A DNA stretch of 40,071 nt from Akkermansia muciniphila (lineage in GTDB: Bacteria; Verrucomicrobiota; Verrucomicrobiia; Verrucomicrobiales; V1-33), in assembly GCA_943333275.1 (NCBI GenBank), contig CALQSQ010000053.1, positions 1 to 40,071 on the forward strand, written 5' to 3'. Made by a program: the position numbers and the translations under genes. The number at the start of each line of letters is the position of its first letter. Position 1 is the first letter of the stretch. Below, piece by piece: positions 1 to 9,000 of this stretch. The notes under the pieces are model-generated. The model made no database searches. It saw only the letters and a list, made by a program, of their open reading frames with translations, and had not been told where the DNA came from.

Positions 1-64
1 CGAAAACAGGCACGCCGGTGCCCAGCGACAGGGCAGCGAGGAAAAGAAAGGGCAAACGATTCAT
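1..64 (-). CDS. Exported protein, N-terminal fragment (possibly LptA/OstA-like)
   Basis: Only the first 21 codons lie in the window; the gene continues beyond the left edge. The visible peptide (starting MNRLPFLFLAALSLG) has one early Arg and a hydrophobic core, which is a typical signal peptide. The ATG follows the stop of the LptC-like gene by 19 bp on the same strand, so it is probably the next gene of the kdsA operon. In many Gram-negative genomes kdsA/kdsC, lptC and lptA lie in this order, which makes a periplasmic LPS-transport protein the natural guess. That identity is inference from position only; nothing of the mature protein is visible. Confidence 0.55.
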   Translation of the reverse strand, partial: MNRLPFLFLAALSLGTGVPVF

Positions 65-83
65 GGCAGTGGGCACCGGCGGA

Positions 84-647
84 TTATTTCGTGGGTGCGG
101 AGGGCGCAGGGGATGGGGCCGCGGGTGCTGGGTCTGGTGCAGGCACCTCAGGAGCCGCCGGGGTGGTGGCGGCCGGGGTTGGGGATTCGAAAATGATCAT
201 GCGCACCCGGCCATCCAGGCGGGCGACGCGGGTCTTGGTATCGTAGGCCAGGCTGTCGCCCTCGATGACATAGGCTTTGTTCTCGATGCGCGAGGGCTGG
301 CTGCTGACGAGTTGTTCGGACTGGCGGTTGTATTCAGCTCTTTGGAGAATGAACCGGAGAGTGTCATCGGAACCGGAGCCGGAACTTTGATCAATGACCG
401 CGTCCTCGAAGAGGAGCCGGTTATCGTCCATACGGGTCATGCGCTCGCTGGTGACCATGGAGGTGAGGACTCCTTTGTCGATCACCGGATACCGGACACC
501 GAGGTGGGTGCGCCCCACATCCACCAGCTTGAAGAGGGAATCCAGCGGGGAGGTGGAGGGCCTGGCCGGGGTGGCTGGCTTGGGATCCTGGGCAGCGACC
601 GTGAGGGCGAGCAGGGAAAGGGCGAGGAAGGCAAGGGTCGGTTGCAT
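84..647 (-). CDS. LptC/OstA-like exported protein
   Basis: A 187-residue protein with an N-terminal signal peptide (MQPTLAFLALSLLALTVAAQ). The middle (about residues 35-150) is rich in short alternating beta-strand patterns, and the segment GDSLAYDTKTRVARLDG resembles the repeated beta-jelly-roll strand of the LptA/LptC/OstA family, which carries LPS across the periplasm. The last 35 residues are a low-complexity Pro/Ala tail. The reading frame stays open upstream into kdsA, but the ATG at 647 is chosen because the signal peptide begins there and it lies 13 bp after the kdsA stop. Operon position next to KDO synthesis supports an LPS role. Family assignment is moderate: no residue is diagnostic and the sequence is divergent. 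Confidence 0.6.
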   Translation of the reverse strand: MQPTLAFLALSLLALTVAAQDPKPATPARPSTSPLDSLFKLVDVGRTHLGVRYPVIDKGVLTSMVTSERMTRMDDNRLLFEDAVIDQSSGSGSDDTLRFILQRAEYNRQSEQLVSSQPSRIENKAYVIEGDSLAYDTKTRVARLDGRVRMIIFESPTPAATTPAAPEVPAPDPAPAAPSPAPSAPTK

Positions 648-660
648 GGAGGTGATGGGG

Positions 661-1488
661 TCAGCGGGGAACGACTGAGTGAATGGCCTGGAGGGTGCCG
701 AGCACCGAGGAAAGCTGGTCGAAGGGGACTTGATTGGGTCCATCGGAAAAGGCCTGGCTGGGATCAAAATGCGTCTCCATGAAGACACCATCGCATCCGG
801 TGGCCACCGCAGCGCGCGCCAGAACCGGCGCCAGGATGCCATCGCCTCCACTGGTGCCACCCAAACCACCGGGACGCTGCACGGAGTGCGTCGCATCGAA
901 CACGATGCGGTATCCTGCTTCCCGAATCCAATACAATGACCTCATGTCTGCCACGAGTGCATTATAGCCGAAACTCGTTCCTCTTTCAGTAAAAAAGAAT
1001 TTATTATTTTCACAGGCCTCGATTTTGGCCGCGATGTGCTTCACGTCCCAAGGGGCAAGAAACTGCCCTTTCTTGACATTCACGACCCTTCCGGTTCTGG
1101 CGGCGGCGGTGATCAGGTCGGTCTGGCGGCAGAGAAAGGCCGGAATCTGGAGCACGTCGATGTATTCTGCGGCGATTTCCGCCTCCTCCGGCGAGTGGAC
1201 GTCCGTGGTGACCGGCACCCCCAGTTTCCGTCCGATCTCCCCGAGAATCCGGCATCCCTCCTTGACGCCAATGCCCCGGTAGGAGCCGATCGAAGTTCGG
1301 TTGGCCTTGTCATACGAGGCCTTGAAAATGAACTTCAGACCGCGTTCCAGGGCGATGCCGTGGATGGCGCGGGCCATTTTCCAGGCGAATTCCTCCGATT
1401 CCAGCACGCACGGCCCGAGGATGTAGACCAGCTGCTCGCCATCGAGTTGCAGTGGGCCTATGGGGATGATGGGTGGGGTCTGGGGCAT
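661..1488 (-). CDS. kdsA: 3-deoxy-8-phosphooctulonate synthase (KDO-8-P synthase)
   Basis: Condenses phosphoenolpyruvate with arabinose-5-phosphate to KDO-8-phosphate in the cytoplasm, the first committed step to the KDO of LPS inner core. The 275-residue product has the expected family length and motifs in order: GPCVLES, FKASYDKANRTS, SYRG, TDVHSPEEA, PAFLCRQTDL, VNVKKGQF, FTERGTSFGYN, FDATHSVQRPGG and METHFDP. The Cys in GPCVLES sits where E. coli KdsA has Asn and the Aquifex enzyme has its metal ligand, so this should be the metal-dependent class. The frame is open to a TTG at 1548, but the ATG at 1488 fits the family N-terminus. It sits between a pyruvyl-transferase family gene and an LptC-like gene, all leftward. 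Confidence 0.97.
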   Translation of the reverse strand: MPQTPPIIPIGPLQLDGEQLVYILGPCVLESEEFAWKMARAIHGIALERGLKFIFKASYDKANRTSIGSYRGIGVKEGCRILGEIGRKLGVPVTTDVHSPEEAEIAAEYIDVLQIPAFLCRQTDLITAAARTGRVVNVKKGQFLAPWDVKHIAAKIEACENNKFFFTERGTSFGYNALVADMRSLYWIREAGYRIVFDATHSVQRPGGLGGTSGGDGILAPVLARAAVATGCDGVFMETHFDPSQAFSDGPNQVPFDQLSSVLGTLQAIHSVVPR

Positions 1489-1554
1489 GAGGAAGCGAGG
1501 AAAGGGACGGGGGACCCTTAACCAGAACCCGGCCCGTGCCAAATTCAATTCGAT

Positions 1555-2871
1555 TTAACATCCAGATTGGCGGGACCGGTTTTCGGCTGAAATCAGGCCG
1601 ATCATTTGATTTCGGAAGGCCTCCTCGCGCCCCCGCAGTTCCGCGTTGCGCCGGTGTAGGTGTGCTGTGATCTCGCCGCGGGCGGCCTGGAGGCGGGCAA
1701 ATTTCTCCGCCAGCGATTCGGCATCCACCCCCTGCCGGATATCCACCAGCCATTCCTCAATACCATAAAGCTGAAACAGGCCGGTGGTCTTGTGTTCGTA
1801 GTAGGCATTGGCGAACAATCCCAGGGCGGGCACATTGGAACTCAGGCAGAAGAGCAGGAAATGATAGGAAATGCCCATGCCGCATAGCGCCGCCGCGATC
1901 AGCGCCCTCAGTTCCTGCGCATGCATTTGCTCCTCCACCACGGAGACGCGCGGCTGGCTCTTTTCGTCCAGCAGGCTGCACACCCCGCGGGCCGGCTTGC
2001 GGTCGTCATCCTGGGCGTTGTAACTGATGGGCACGAAAAGCATGTGTGCGCGGTCGTCCTGCTGCAGGATGATTTCCAGCGCCCTGGCAAAGTTTGGCAG
2101 GGCGGGTTTGGGAAAACCCTTTTGGTAGGTGGAGGAATCGCGAAAATTTACGGCGATCAAACCCTCGTGGGCGAACGCCTGCACCGCCGCGCTGGATTGC
2201 ATCGGCATCAGAATGGCATCGTCACCCGAATGCACGCAGCGAGCCTGCAGCGCTCCCAGGTCCTTGAGGATGCGGAACGATTGTTCAGCGTCGCGCACTC
2301 CGAGCATCGAGGCATTGCGAAACATCCTGCGCGCCACCCAGCGATCCAGCGCATGCGCAAAGACCGGGCCGATGCCCTGGCTGGTTAAAATCACCGGCAC
2401 CCCCCGCAACCTCGCCGCCACCACACAGAACGCCTGGGGGTAAAACCAGTCGTGCCACCAATAGGAATTCATCGCCCCACTCCCCGGCACAATCACCGCC
2501 GCAGCGGAGGCGAGTTCGTGGAAAAATTTCCTTCGGGATTCCTGCCGCGTCATCCTCCACCCCGTCCACCGATGCACCAGCACCTGCGCCCAGAAGACGG
2601 CGGCCCGGCCGATCGCCCGCAGCCGCTGCCAGGTGCTGCGGGGCGTCTCCCGATTCCATGCCGTGGACAACGTCAAGGCCGGGCTGAGTTCCGCCTTCAC
2701 GCGCAGGACCGCCTCGGTTTCCTCAGGATTGAAGGCATAGAAAAGGATCCTCGCTTCCGGCAAATATTGCTGCAACGACCACACGATGCCCTCCTGCATC
2801 GCCAGGTCCCCGCGGTTTCCATGCGTGGAACCGCCCAGCACTAGAATCGAAATTTTCCGCCTTTCTGCCAT
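1555..2871 (-). CDS. Polysaccharide pyruvyl transferase family protein
   Basis: A 438-residue predicted cytoplasmic protein. The N-terminus (KISILVLGGSTHGNRGDLAM) matches the nucleotide-binding start of the polysaccharide pyruvyl transferase family (PF04230), followed by the family's PGSGAMN, VILTSQGIGPV, SMLGVRDAEQS and GMGISYHFLLFCLSSNVPALGL segments. Members transfer pyruvate from PEP to sugars of surface polysaccharides or reshape cell-wall glycans; the acceptor here is unknown. The frame continues upstream to 3003, but the ATG at 2871 directly precedes the conserved core. It has a partial ribosome-binding match (AGGGG) 6-7 bp upstream, one of few in this window. It is upstream of kdsA by 66 bp and probably co-transcribed, suggesting modification of LPS or capsule sugars. 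Divergent from the acyltransferase gene. Confidence 0.85.
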   Translation of the reverse strand: MAERRKISILVLGGSTHGNRGDLAMQEGIVWSLQQYLPEARILFYAFNPEETEAVLRVKAELSPALTLSTAWNRETPRSTWQRLRAIGRAAVFWAQVLVHRWTGWRMTRQESRRKFFHELASAAAVIVPGSGAMNSYWWHDWFYPQAFCVVAARLRGVPVILTSQGIGPVFAHALDRWVARRMFRNASMLGVRDAEQSFRILKDLGALQARCVHSGDDAILMPMQSSAAVQAFAHEGLIAVNFRDSSTYQKGFPKPALPNFARALEIILQQDDRAHMLFVPISYNAQDDDRKPARGVCSLLDEKSQPRVSVVEEQMHAQELRALIAAALCGMGISYHFLLFCLSSNVPALGLFANAYYEHKTTGLFQLYGIEEWLVDIRQGVDAESLAEKFARLQAARGEITAHLHRRNAELRGREEAFRNQMIGLISAENRSRQSGC

Positions 2872-3008
2872 CACAGCCCCTAGCTGCAATGGGCGCGTTG
2901 GCAACCCCGGTGGCGGAATGTATTTTAATCCTTGAAGAAAGTAGCACCGGCGGGTTCTTATGATATGGATCACCCACGCTGCGGATCGTCCCACTAGTTT
3001 CACCTGCC

Positions 3009-4220
3009 ATGCAAGCCGTCGTCATTGATAAACCCTACACATTCATTCCACCCCGTCTCAGCCGGTTCTGGTGCTGGGTCATCCGCCGGGTGCTACCCGG
3101 GCAGTTGCGCAAGGACTATGGCGTGACAGCCGTTGAATGCGTGGGGGCGGAGAAACTTCAGGCTTCGTTGGATGCCGGCCACGGCGTCATACTGGTGGGC
3201 AATCACTGCCGTCCGTGCGATCCCATGGTGATGGACACGCTGGCCGCGCGGGTGCGGAGACCCTTTAATATCATTGCCAGCTGGCATGTGTTTATGACCA
3301 GCAAGATCCAGCGCTTCCTGCTGCCGCGCATTGGTGGCTTCAGCGTTTACCGCGAAGGCATGGACCGGGAGTCATTGAGATGCGCCATCAAGATTCTCTC
3401 GGATGCCCAATACCCGCTGCTCATTTTTGCCGAGGGCATCGTCACCCGCTGCAACGACCGCCTCGTGAACTTCATGGAAGGACCAGCGTTCATGGCCCGT
3501 GCGGCCACCAAGCAGCGTCCGGAAGGCAAGGTTGTGATCCATCCGGTTTTTATCCGCTACTTTTTTGAAGGGGATCTGGCGAAGACGGTCATTCCGGTGA
3601 TTGAGGAAATAGAAAATCGCCTCTCGTGGCAACCCCAGACGCAGCTCCATCTGAGTGACCGCATTCGCAAAGCCGGAGCCGGATTGCTGGCGCTGAAGGA
3701 GATCGAATATCTGGAGGCGGTGCAGACGGGGTCCTTTTCCGAGCGCATTCTGCGCCTGCTGGATCACCTCCTTTCGCCGTTGGAGACGAAATGGTCCGCC
3801 AGTCGGCACGATGGCGATGTCATGGCCCGCGTGAAACGACTGCGCGCCGCGATCCTTCCGAAAATGGTCAATGGCGAGCTGTCCGCTGAGGACCGTGCAG
3901 CCCGCTGGCGTGATCTGGCGGATGTTTATCTCGTCCAGCAGCTCCATTGTTATACCGGAGATTACATCAATAACCCCACGCCCGAACGCATTCTGGAAAC
4001 GGTCGAACGCTACGAGGAGGACCTGACCGATGTGGCCCGCGCCCACGCTCCGATCCGCGCCATAATCACGGTGGGGGACGCGATTGAAGTCAGCGCCACG
4101 CGCGACCGCAGTCAGGAAACCGACCCCATCACCACCGAGATCCGCTTGCAAATGGAAGCGCTGCTGGAGTCCTCCAAGTCCTTCCGCAAGATTCCCCCCA
4201 CCGGCACCCATATCTCATGA
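3009..4220 (+). CDS. PlsC-type 1-acyl-glycerol-3-phosphate acyltransferase-like protein
   Basis: A 403-residue protein with the acyltransferase signature. The catalytic NHxxxxD motif is NHCRPCD (His66, Asp71), and the acceptor-binding block is FAEGIVTR (Glu142) in place of the usual FPEGT. These enzymes acylate lysophosphatidate or related glycerolipids at the inner membrane. The family is normally 240-270 residues; here an extra region of about 180 residues follows (roughly 220-403), helical and charged, with no domain I recognise. The start is an ATG directly after the divergent promoter region with no Shine-Dalgarno match. Its stop overlaps the start of a PAP2-type phosphatase gene by 4 bp (ATGA), so the two are translationally coupled and probably act in the same lipid pathway. 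The exact acceptor is not known. Confidence 0.85.
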   Translation: MQAVVIDKPYTFIPPRLSRFWCWVIRRVLPGQLRKDYGVTAVECVGAEKLQASLDAGHGVILVGNHCRPCDPMVMDTLAARVRRPFNIIASWHVFMTSKIQRFLLPRIGGFSVYREGMDRESLRCAIKILSDAQYPLLIFAEGIVTRCNDRLVNFMEGPAFMARAATKQRPEGKVVIHPVFIRYFFEGDLAKTVIPVIEEIENRLSWQPQTQLHLSDRIRKAGAGLLALKEIEYLEAVQTGSFSERILRLLDHLLSPLETKWSASRHDGDVMARVKRLRAAILPKMVNGELSAEDRAARWRDLADVYLVQQLHCYTGDYINNPTPERILETVERYEEDLTDVARAHAPIRAIITVGDAIEVSATRDRSQETDPITTEIRLQMEALLESSKSFRKIPPTGTHIS

Positions 4221-4846
4221 CACTCATCCTTCTACGAATCGGAGTCATCATCATAGCCCTCGGCATCTGGTTCTGGACTCAGAAACTCATTGCCAGCAAA
4301 AGCGATGACATGACGCGCATCGGCGATGGCGTGCACCGGCTCACCGCGCGCTGGCACCAATATTTCCTGACGCACGACAAATCCGCCAACCGCGCCCTCG
4401 CCCTCAGTTCCTTCTTTATCGATATCCTCGGGATCTCGTTGATCGCTGTGGCCATCTTCGGCCCCACCTTCGCGCCGTTTCTGGCCATGCTTATTGTTTT
4501 CAGCCTGCGGCAAATTTCCCAACTCTGCTGCACCCTGCCTCCGCCCCCCGGCATCATCTGGCGCGATCCGGGTTTCCCCACCGCGCTCGTCACCTATGGT
4601 GTGAGCAATGATTTCTTCTTCTCCGGCCACACGGCGCTCGCCGTGCTGGGAGCCATCGAGATCTGCCACCTCGCGCCCTGGTGGCTGGGAGCCGCCGCCG
4701 TTGCCGTGGCCATCGGTGAAGCCATCATCGTCCTCATCCTCCGCGCCCACTACACCATGGACGTCATCACCGGAGCCTTTGCCGCCTGGTTCGCCGCGGA
4801 TGTCGCCGCACGGTTTGCGCCGGTGGTGGATGGGTGGTTGGGGTGA
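4217..4846 (+). CDS. PAP2 / sphingomyelin-synthase-like membrane phosphatase
   Basis: A 209-residue integral membrane protein with about five to six hydrophobic segments. Two catalytic motifs are visible: FFFSGHT (Ser136-Gly137-His138) and HYTMDVITG (His178, Asp182). This combination matches the PAP2 lipid phosphatase superfamily, and the SGHT...HYTxDV wording is closest to its sphingomyelin-synthase-like branch (PAP2_C). The upstream K-x6-RP motif of classical PAP2 enzymes is not evident. Such proteins remove or exchange phosphate-linked headgroups of lipids at the membrane surface. Its start codon lies inside the stop of the PlsC-like gene, suggesting a two-step lipid route (acylate, then dephosphorylate or transfer). 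Substrate unknown. Confidence 0.75.
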   Translation: MTLILLRIGVIIIALGIWFWTQKLIASKSDDMTRIGDGVHRLTARWHQYFLTHDKSANRALALSSFFIDILGISLIAVAIFGPTFAPFLAMLIVFSLRQISQLCCTLPPPPGIIWRDPGFPTALVTYGVSNDFFFSGHTALAVLGAIEICHLAPWWLGAAAVAVAIGEAIIVLILRAHYTMDVITGAFAAWFAADVAARFAPVVDGWLG

Positions 4847-4930
4847 AATTTTGCCCCGGTTAGGTGTTGTGATGGACCTATCAATCACATTTTGACGAGC
4901 CCTTGGTCGGTCGCCTCCAAGCCACCGGGC

Positions 4931-5509
4931 CTAGTCCGTTTCCTCTGTGGGAACCACATTTTCATAGAATGACGCCAGCGGCAATTCCAGTCCCACGGAT
5001 TCCAAGCGCACGATGCCCTGCGGGTCCTCGATCACCTCCTGGCCCCAGTCGAGCCGACGGCGGAAGATGGTGATGGCCTGGCATTTCTGGTCTGCCAGGA
5101 CGTATTCCTCGAGCGTGGGGATGGTGATGTAGCGGAGGAATTTCTCATTGCGGTCCACGCGCTCGGTGCTCGTGGAGAGGACTTCGATGATCAGCTTGGG
5201 GAAACGGAGGAATTGCGCGTTGGTATCGCGGTCATCGCAGCCCACCATGACGTCCGGGTAATAAAAGACGTCCTGCTGGAAGGCCAGCACGCGCACGAGG
5301 GCATCCGCCATGAAGACGCGGCAGGGTTTGCCGCGCAGGTGGGTGCGCAGCTCACTGGCAGCATTCAATGCGATGGTGTTGTGGTTCAGCAACCTGCTTG
5401 CCATGGCGAAGACTTCTCCATCCACATACTCATGCCTGAGCTCGCTGAGCGGTTCGCCTTGTAAATATTCCTCGACCGAGATCTTGGTGCGTAAAGGAAG
5501 GACTCCCAT
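4931..5509 (-). CDS. Uma2 family (DUF820) putative endonuclease
   Basis: A 192-residue protein of the Uma2/DUF820 family, which has a PD-(D/E)xK nuclease fold. Recognisable blocks are EEYLQG near the N-terminus, HEYVDGEV, YYPDVMVG (putative metal-binding Asp), LIIEVLSTST (Glu) and DRNEKFLRY (Lys), then EYVLAD. Family length is about 180-200 residues, so the gene looks intact. The biological role of these proteins is poorly known; they are often present in many copies in genomes with large accessory content. It is convergent with the PAP2 gene (84 bp between stops) and upstream of no obvious partner. Start ATG chosen because it gives the usual family N-terminus; no Shine-Dalgarno sequence is present. 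Confidence 0.85.
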   Translation of the reverse strand: MGVLPLRTKISVEEYLQGEPLSELRHEYVDGEVFAMASRLLNHNTIALNAASELRTHLRGKPCRVFMADALVRVLAFQQDVFYYPDVMVGCDDRDTNAQFLRFPKLIIEVLSTSTERVDRNEKFLRYITIPTLEEYVLADQKCQAITIFRRRLDWGQEVIEDPQGIVRLESVGLELPLASFYENVVPTEETD

Positions 5510-5557
5510 AGGCTGGGAGGCTAGCTTAACCCTGGGGAACGCGCAAGCCTGCAGGCG

Positions 5558-5749
5558 TTACCACTTGATGCCTTTGATCTGGATGTATTGGGGGCTGCTG
5601 GGGCCGTATTGGCCTTTGATGGCTTGTTTCATGCCGTCGAATTTGGCCTTGAGTCCGTCGGTGCCGAAGTAGGTGTCTAGGCGGACTTGGCGGACGTTGG
5701 AGAGGGCTTCTTCGGTGGTGGCTCCAGTGGCGTTTCGAGTTGCTTCCAC
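5558..5749 (-). pseudogene. In-frame C-terminal remnant of the pilin-like gene
   Basis: A 63-codon open frame that begins with GTG immediately after the TAG stop (5750-5752) of the upstream small ORF and in the same reading frame. Reading through that one stop would give a protein of about 141 residues. The peptide is hydrophilic and ends YGPSSPQYIQIKGIKW, which looks like a natural protein C-terminus. I infer that 5558-5983 was one gene broken by a nonsense change. The alternative is that GTG really initiates a separate small protein. I do not recognise the family. Confidence 0.4.
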
Positions 5750-5983
5750 CTAAGTTGGTGTAGCGGCAGCGCGTTTGAAAATCAATTCCGGCTGAGACAT
5801 GCTCGGACTATTCTCGTAGTCCCGTGTGAATTCGACGAGCGATACCGTGAGTGCATTGGCCATGGCATCAGATAGTATTTGGGCGCAGGCCCATGCTTTC
5901 TGACTGGGAACTACTACAAGGTAAATGAATGCCCCGATTGCTCCCAAGAGTGTCAACAGGAGTGCTGTCCGAAACTTGGTCAT
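5750..5983 (-). CDS. Small pilin-like membrane protein, probably truncated
   Basis: A 77-residue product starting MTKFRTALLLTLLGAIGAFIY: a short basic N-terminus followed by one hydrophobic helix (about residues 5-25). After it come alanine-rich helical sequence and the segment NALTVSLVEFTRDYENSP, which resembles the early part of type IV pilin or pseudopilin subunits (helix followed by a Y/F-x-x-DY-x-x-x-P turn). No G/FTLIE prepilin cleavage motif is seen, so this is only a resemblance. It ends at a TAG followed in the same frame by 63 open codons (5558-5749), suggesting a nonsense mutation. It lies 71 bp downstream of the nrdA stop on the same strand, but a functional link is not expected. 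Function unknown. Confidence 0.45.
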   Translation of the reverse strand: MTKFRTALLLTLLGAIGAFIYLVVVPSQKAWACAQILSDAMANALTVSLVEFTRDYENSPSMSQPELIFKRAAATPT

Positions 5984-6054
5984 TCGTGGAGTTTGCACCG
6001 ACGGGTTCGCTGGGGTGGTTGGGTCAAGATGCCCCGACTCCTTGCGGGCTGGTG

Positions 6055-9000
6055 TTACTGGCAGGCTTCGCATTCACCGCCGTTGGCGCGTGCGGCGAGG
6101 GAGCAGGCTATTTGGGTGGGGGTCATTTCTGCTTCGTTGCTGGCGTCGGTACGGGCTTTGCTGGCGGCGATGGCGTTGGTGTGGCGCATTTCTTTCTGGG
6201 CGCCGCCGGCGACTTGTTCGATGTTGGAGGCGGCGGTGTTGCGGAGGTAGTAGGTGGTCTTGAGGCCGCGGGTCCAGGCTTCGCGGTACATGCGGGAGAG
6301 GTCGCCCATGTTGGTGCCTTCGAACCAGAGGTTGGTGGATTGGGATTGGTCGATCCATTTCTGGCGGCGGGCGGCGGCTTGGATGATGTAGGTGGGGGGG
6401 ATCTTGAAGGCGGTGAGGTATTTGGCTTTGATGTCGTCGGGGATTTCCTGGATTTCTTCGAGTTCGCCGTTGCGGTAGCGGAGGCGGTCGAGCATGGCGT
6501 CGTCCCAGAGGCCTGCGGATTTGAGGTCGCGGACGAGGAAGGGGTTGAGGATGGTGAAGTCTCCGGAGAGGTTGCCTTTACCGAAGAGGTTTTTGTAGGT
6601 GGGTTCGATGCATGGGGTGGTGCCCATGATGTTGGAGATGGTGGCGGTGGGGGCGATGGCGAGGACGTTGGAGTTGCGCATGCCCTGGGTGCGGATTTTC
6701 TCGCGGAGGGGTGCCCAGTTCATTTTGCCGCCGCGGGGGACGTCGATGGTGACGCCGCGCTCGCGTTCGAGCATTTCAAGGGTGTCCTGGGGCATGAGGC
6801 CGCGTTGCCATTTGGAGCCTTGGAAGCTGGAGTAGGAGCCGAATTCTGCGGCGAGGTCTGAGGAGGCTTCGTAGGCGTAGTAGGCGATGGCTTCCATGAA
6901 TTCGTCGTTGAATTCGACGGCGGCTTCGGAGGCGAAGGGGATGTTCTTGAGGTAGAGGGCGTTGGCGAGGCCCATGACGCCGAGGCCGATGGGGCGGTGG
7001 CGTTTGTTGGAGCGTTCGGCGGCGGCGGTGGGGTAGAAGTTGATGTCGATGACGTTGTCGAGGGCGCGGACGGCGGTGCGGATGGTGGCGCGGAGTTTGG
7101 GGTGGTCGATGTTGCCGTGTTCGTCGAGGTGGTTTTCGAGGATGATGGAGCCGAGGTTGCAGACGGCGGTTTCGTCTGCGGAGGTGTTGAGGGTGATCTC
7201 GGTGCAGAGGTTGGAGGAGTGGATGACGCCGACGTGGTCCTGGGGGGAGCGGACGTTGCAGGGGTCTTTGAAGGTGATCCAGGGGTGGCCGGTCTCGAAG
7301 AGCATTTTGAGCATGGCTTTCCAGAGTTCGAGGGCTGGGATGGTGCGGGACCAGATTTCGCCGGCGGCGGCTTTGGCTTCGTATTCGGTGTAGCGGGTCT
7401 CGAAGGCGCGGCCGTAGATTTCGTGGAGGTCTGGGACTTCGTTGGCGCGGAAGAGGGTCCAGTCTTGGCGGGCGGTGAGGCGTTTCATGAACAGGTCTGG
7501 GATCCAGTTGGCGGTGTTCATGTCGAGGGTGCGGCGGCGTTCGTCGCCGACTCCGAGGCGGAGTTGGAGGAAGTCGAAGATGTCGTTGTGCCAGGTTTCC
7601 AAATAGGCGCAGCCGGAGCCTTTGCGTTTGCCGCCTTGGTTGACGGCGAGGAGTTGGTCGTTGTGGAGTTTGAGGAAGGGGATGACGCCTTGGGATTCTC
7701 CGTTGGTGCCTTTGATGTAGCCGCCGGTGCCGCGGACGGCGGTCCAGGAGCCGCCGAGTCCGCCGGCCCATTTGGAGAGGAAGGCGTTTTCGGCGATGCC
7801 GCGGATCATGATGGATTCGATGCTGTCGTCGACTTTGTAGAGGTAGCAGGAGGAGAGCTGGCTGTGGAGGGTGCCGCTGGTGAAGAGGGTGGGGGTGGAG
7901 GAGCAGAAGCGGCGGCTCTTGTAGAGGCCGTAGAGTTCGAGGATGTGGTCGGTCTGGGTTTCTTTCTTTTCCTGGACGAAGAGGCCCATGGCGACGCGCA
8001 TGAAGAAGAGCTGGGGTGTTTCGAGGCGGCGGGCGATGGGGCCGGTTTTGTCGACGATGAGGTAGCGGTCGTAGAGGGTCTGGACGCCGAGGTAGTCGAA
8101 TTCCATGTCGGCGAGGGGATCGAGGGCGGTGGCGAGCTTGGTGAGCTGCATTTCGAGGAGGGCGGGATTGACGCGGTCAATTTCCACGGCGCGCTGGAGG
8201 TTGGCTTTGAAGCCGCGGCGGTGGAATTCGGCGAGCTGTTCGGGGCCGTCTTTGGTGATGCTCCAGCCGAGGGCTTCTTCGTAGATGAAGGTGAGGAGGA
8301 TGCGGCCGGCGAATTTGGCGAAGTCGGCATCACGCTCGATGAGCGTGTTGCTGTTGAGCATGATGGTGGTGTTGAGGTCCGAGCGGGTCATCTCGGGATA
8401 GAGGGAGCGGCGGAGTTCTTTTTCGATCTGGTCGAAGCTGAGGCAGAGGTCGAGGCCGAGACGGGCGTAGTCGATGCGTTTGCGCAGTTCGGTGCCGTCC
8501 CAGAGGAAGGAGGTGCCATCGGGTTCCTTGATGAGGAGCATGGTTTCCTGCTGGACGAGGGCGTCCTGGCGGGATTCGTCCTCGCTGCGGAGGCGGGCTT
8601 CGGCACGGTGGTTGCGGTAGAGGATGTAGGCGGCGGCGACTTTGTAGTGGCCTTGTTTCATCAGCTCTTCCTGGACGCGATCCTGGAGGTCTTCGATGTT
8701 GATGAGGTGCTGGCCGGAGGCGCGGAATTGAGCGGTGAGGCAGCGGGCGATGTCCTCTGCGGGGCTGGAGTCGAGGTGCTGCGAGAGGAAAGCTTTGCGC
8801 ACGGCGATTTCCACCTTGTTCTCGTCCCAGGCGACGACTTCGCCGTTGCGGCGGATGATGCGGCAGGCAGGGCGGTGCAGGGAGGGTTTGATGTCGGCGG
8901 CGGAGAGGGAGTCTTGGGCCATTTGATTGACAAATTGATGGTGGTTGCCACTGGCGTAGCTGGTGATGAAGGCGCGGGCGACGTCGTAGGCGTTGTGCTG

